Shown here one piece after another: positions 12,885 to 13,447 of a stretch of DNA of 13,447 nt (position 1 is its first letter; each line of letters starts with the position of its first letter). Both the position numbers and the translations under genes were made by a program. Where the stretch lies: assembly GCA_902799855.1 (NCBI GenBank), contig CADCCA010000058.1:1-13447 (forward strand). The letters run 5' to 3'. This stretch comes from an uncultured Erysipelotrichaceae bacterium. GTDB lineage: Bacteria; Bacillota_I; Bacilli_A; RFN20; CAG-826. The notes beneath the pieces are model-generated. The model was not told the origin of the DNA. It was given only the letters and a program-made list of their open reading frames with translations, and ran no database searches.

Positions 12885-13447
12885 ATGCAAAACATCTACG
12901 AAACATTTCAATTTCAGGCGATTAAAGATCACCTTCTTGAGTACGCTAAAACGGAACTAGCCAAGGTTTATATTGATGAATTAACAATGTTAGAAAACGC
13001 TAATGCTGTTAATAATGCTTTAGAAGATTTAAAAGAAATCAGTTCTATCATCATTAGGTTTGGTCCTTTACCAATCGGTAATTCCGCTAATGCATTAGTG
13101 TTGATTGATTTAGCCAAGAAGACTGGTTTATTAACACCTCGTGACCTTCATCTCATCGCTGAGGATGTTTTGACAATTGTTAAAATCTCCACCTATCTTA
13201 AAAAAGTAGGTGATAGTTATCCAAGAATTAATGAACTAACAAATCAATTTATTGATTTATCAAACTTAGAAAAAGAGATACACCGTGTCATCACTAATTC
13301 TCTTTCTGTCAGTGACCACGCTTCTGATGAACTCTATCAAATCCGCACAAAACTGAAAAAGATTGAAGCGACTTTGCAGTCTAAAATTGCGTCCCTCGCG
13401 TTTACCTATGGCAAGTATTTAAATGATGATAACGTCACAATTAGAGA
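12885..13447 (+). CDS. mutS2: MutS2 family ATPase, N-terminal part (partial, 3' end outside window)
   Basis: The frame is open from ATG 12885 to the window end, 187 complete codons. It begins MQNIYETFQFQAIKDHLLEYAKTEL, the usual MutS2 start, followed by the helical core/lever region: FGPLPIGNSANALVLIDLAKKTGLLTPRDLHLIAEDV, LSNLEKEIHRVI and SVSDHASDELYQIRTKLKKIE. MutS2 (RqcU in Bacillus) splits collided ribosomes for quality control and has been linked to recombination suppression. Its ATPase and C-terminal Smr domains would lie beyond the window. The promoter region is shared back to back with rnhC; the intergenic space is 65 bp. Confidence 0.93.
   Translation, partial: MQNIYETFQFQAIKDHLLEYAKTELAKVYIDELTMLENANAVNNALEDLKEISSIIIRFGPLPIGNSANALVLIDLAKKTGLLTPRDLHLIAEDVLTIVKISTYLKKVGDSYPRINELTNQFIDLSNLEKEIHRVITNSLSVSDHASDELYQIRTKLKKIEATLQSKIASLAFTYGKYLNDDNVTIR

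Overview
This is a low-GC chromosomal segment from a Bacilli/Mollicutes-type bacterium. The evidence is AT-rich Gram-positive gene content (MraZ, RNase HIII, MutS2, YlyB-type RluD, a T-box leader on ileS), lipoprotein signals with an LspA, and a very short division cluster. That cluster runs mraZ, rsmH, a small membrane protein, ftsA and ftsZ, with no mur, pbp, mraY, ftsW or divIB genes between. This layout is typical of wall-less Mollicutes and related reduced Bacilli lineages (Acholeplasma-, Izemoplasma- or RF39-like). The genetic code looks standard: TGA ends rsmH and Trp is TGG throughout. Lineage placement is inference.

Layout. 1-1376: 3' end of pheT, overlapping by one base a DUF177/YceD gene, closed by a strong terminator. 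1455-2964: a promoter, three AGTGG (MraZ-box-like) repeats, then mraZ, rsmH and a 75-aa single-pass membrane protein in the ftsL position, closed by a terminator. 3039-3308: an AT-rich non-coding gap with short repeats and the ftsA promoter. 3309-7448: ftsA, ftsZ and, only 3 nt after ftsZ, a Ser-rich lipoprotein carrying an endonuclease I domain. 7423-7694: promoter and complete T-box riboswitch (specifier AUC, Ile). 7695-11902: ileS, lspA and rluD, nearly overlapping, ending in a terminator that lies inside the convergent rnhC gene. 11905-12819: rnhC on the minus strand. 12885 to the end: 5' part of mutS2, divergent from rnhC, both with extended -10 boxes almost on their start codons.

The main surprise is that three housekeeping genes appear internally damaged. 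rsmH lacks about 50 N-terminal residues, including the SAM-binding motif. ftsA lacks about 11 residues in the second half of its ATP-binding core. ileS has a frame break near 10185, probably with a small deletion, so its C-terminal zinc finger is in another frame. The other complete genes look full length. Either the assembly has lost short pieces or this genome carries real deletions; reads over the three junctions would decide. I found no CRISPR array, transposase, phage gene or tRNA/rRNA gene, and no clear evidence of a wholly new system.
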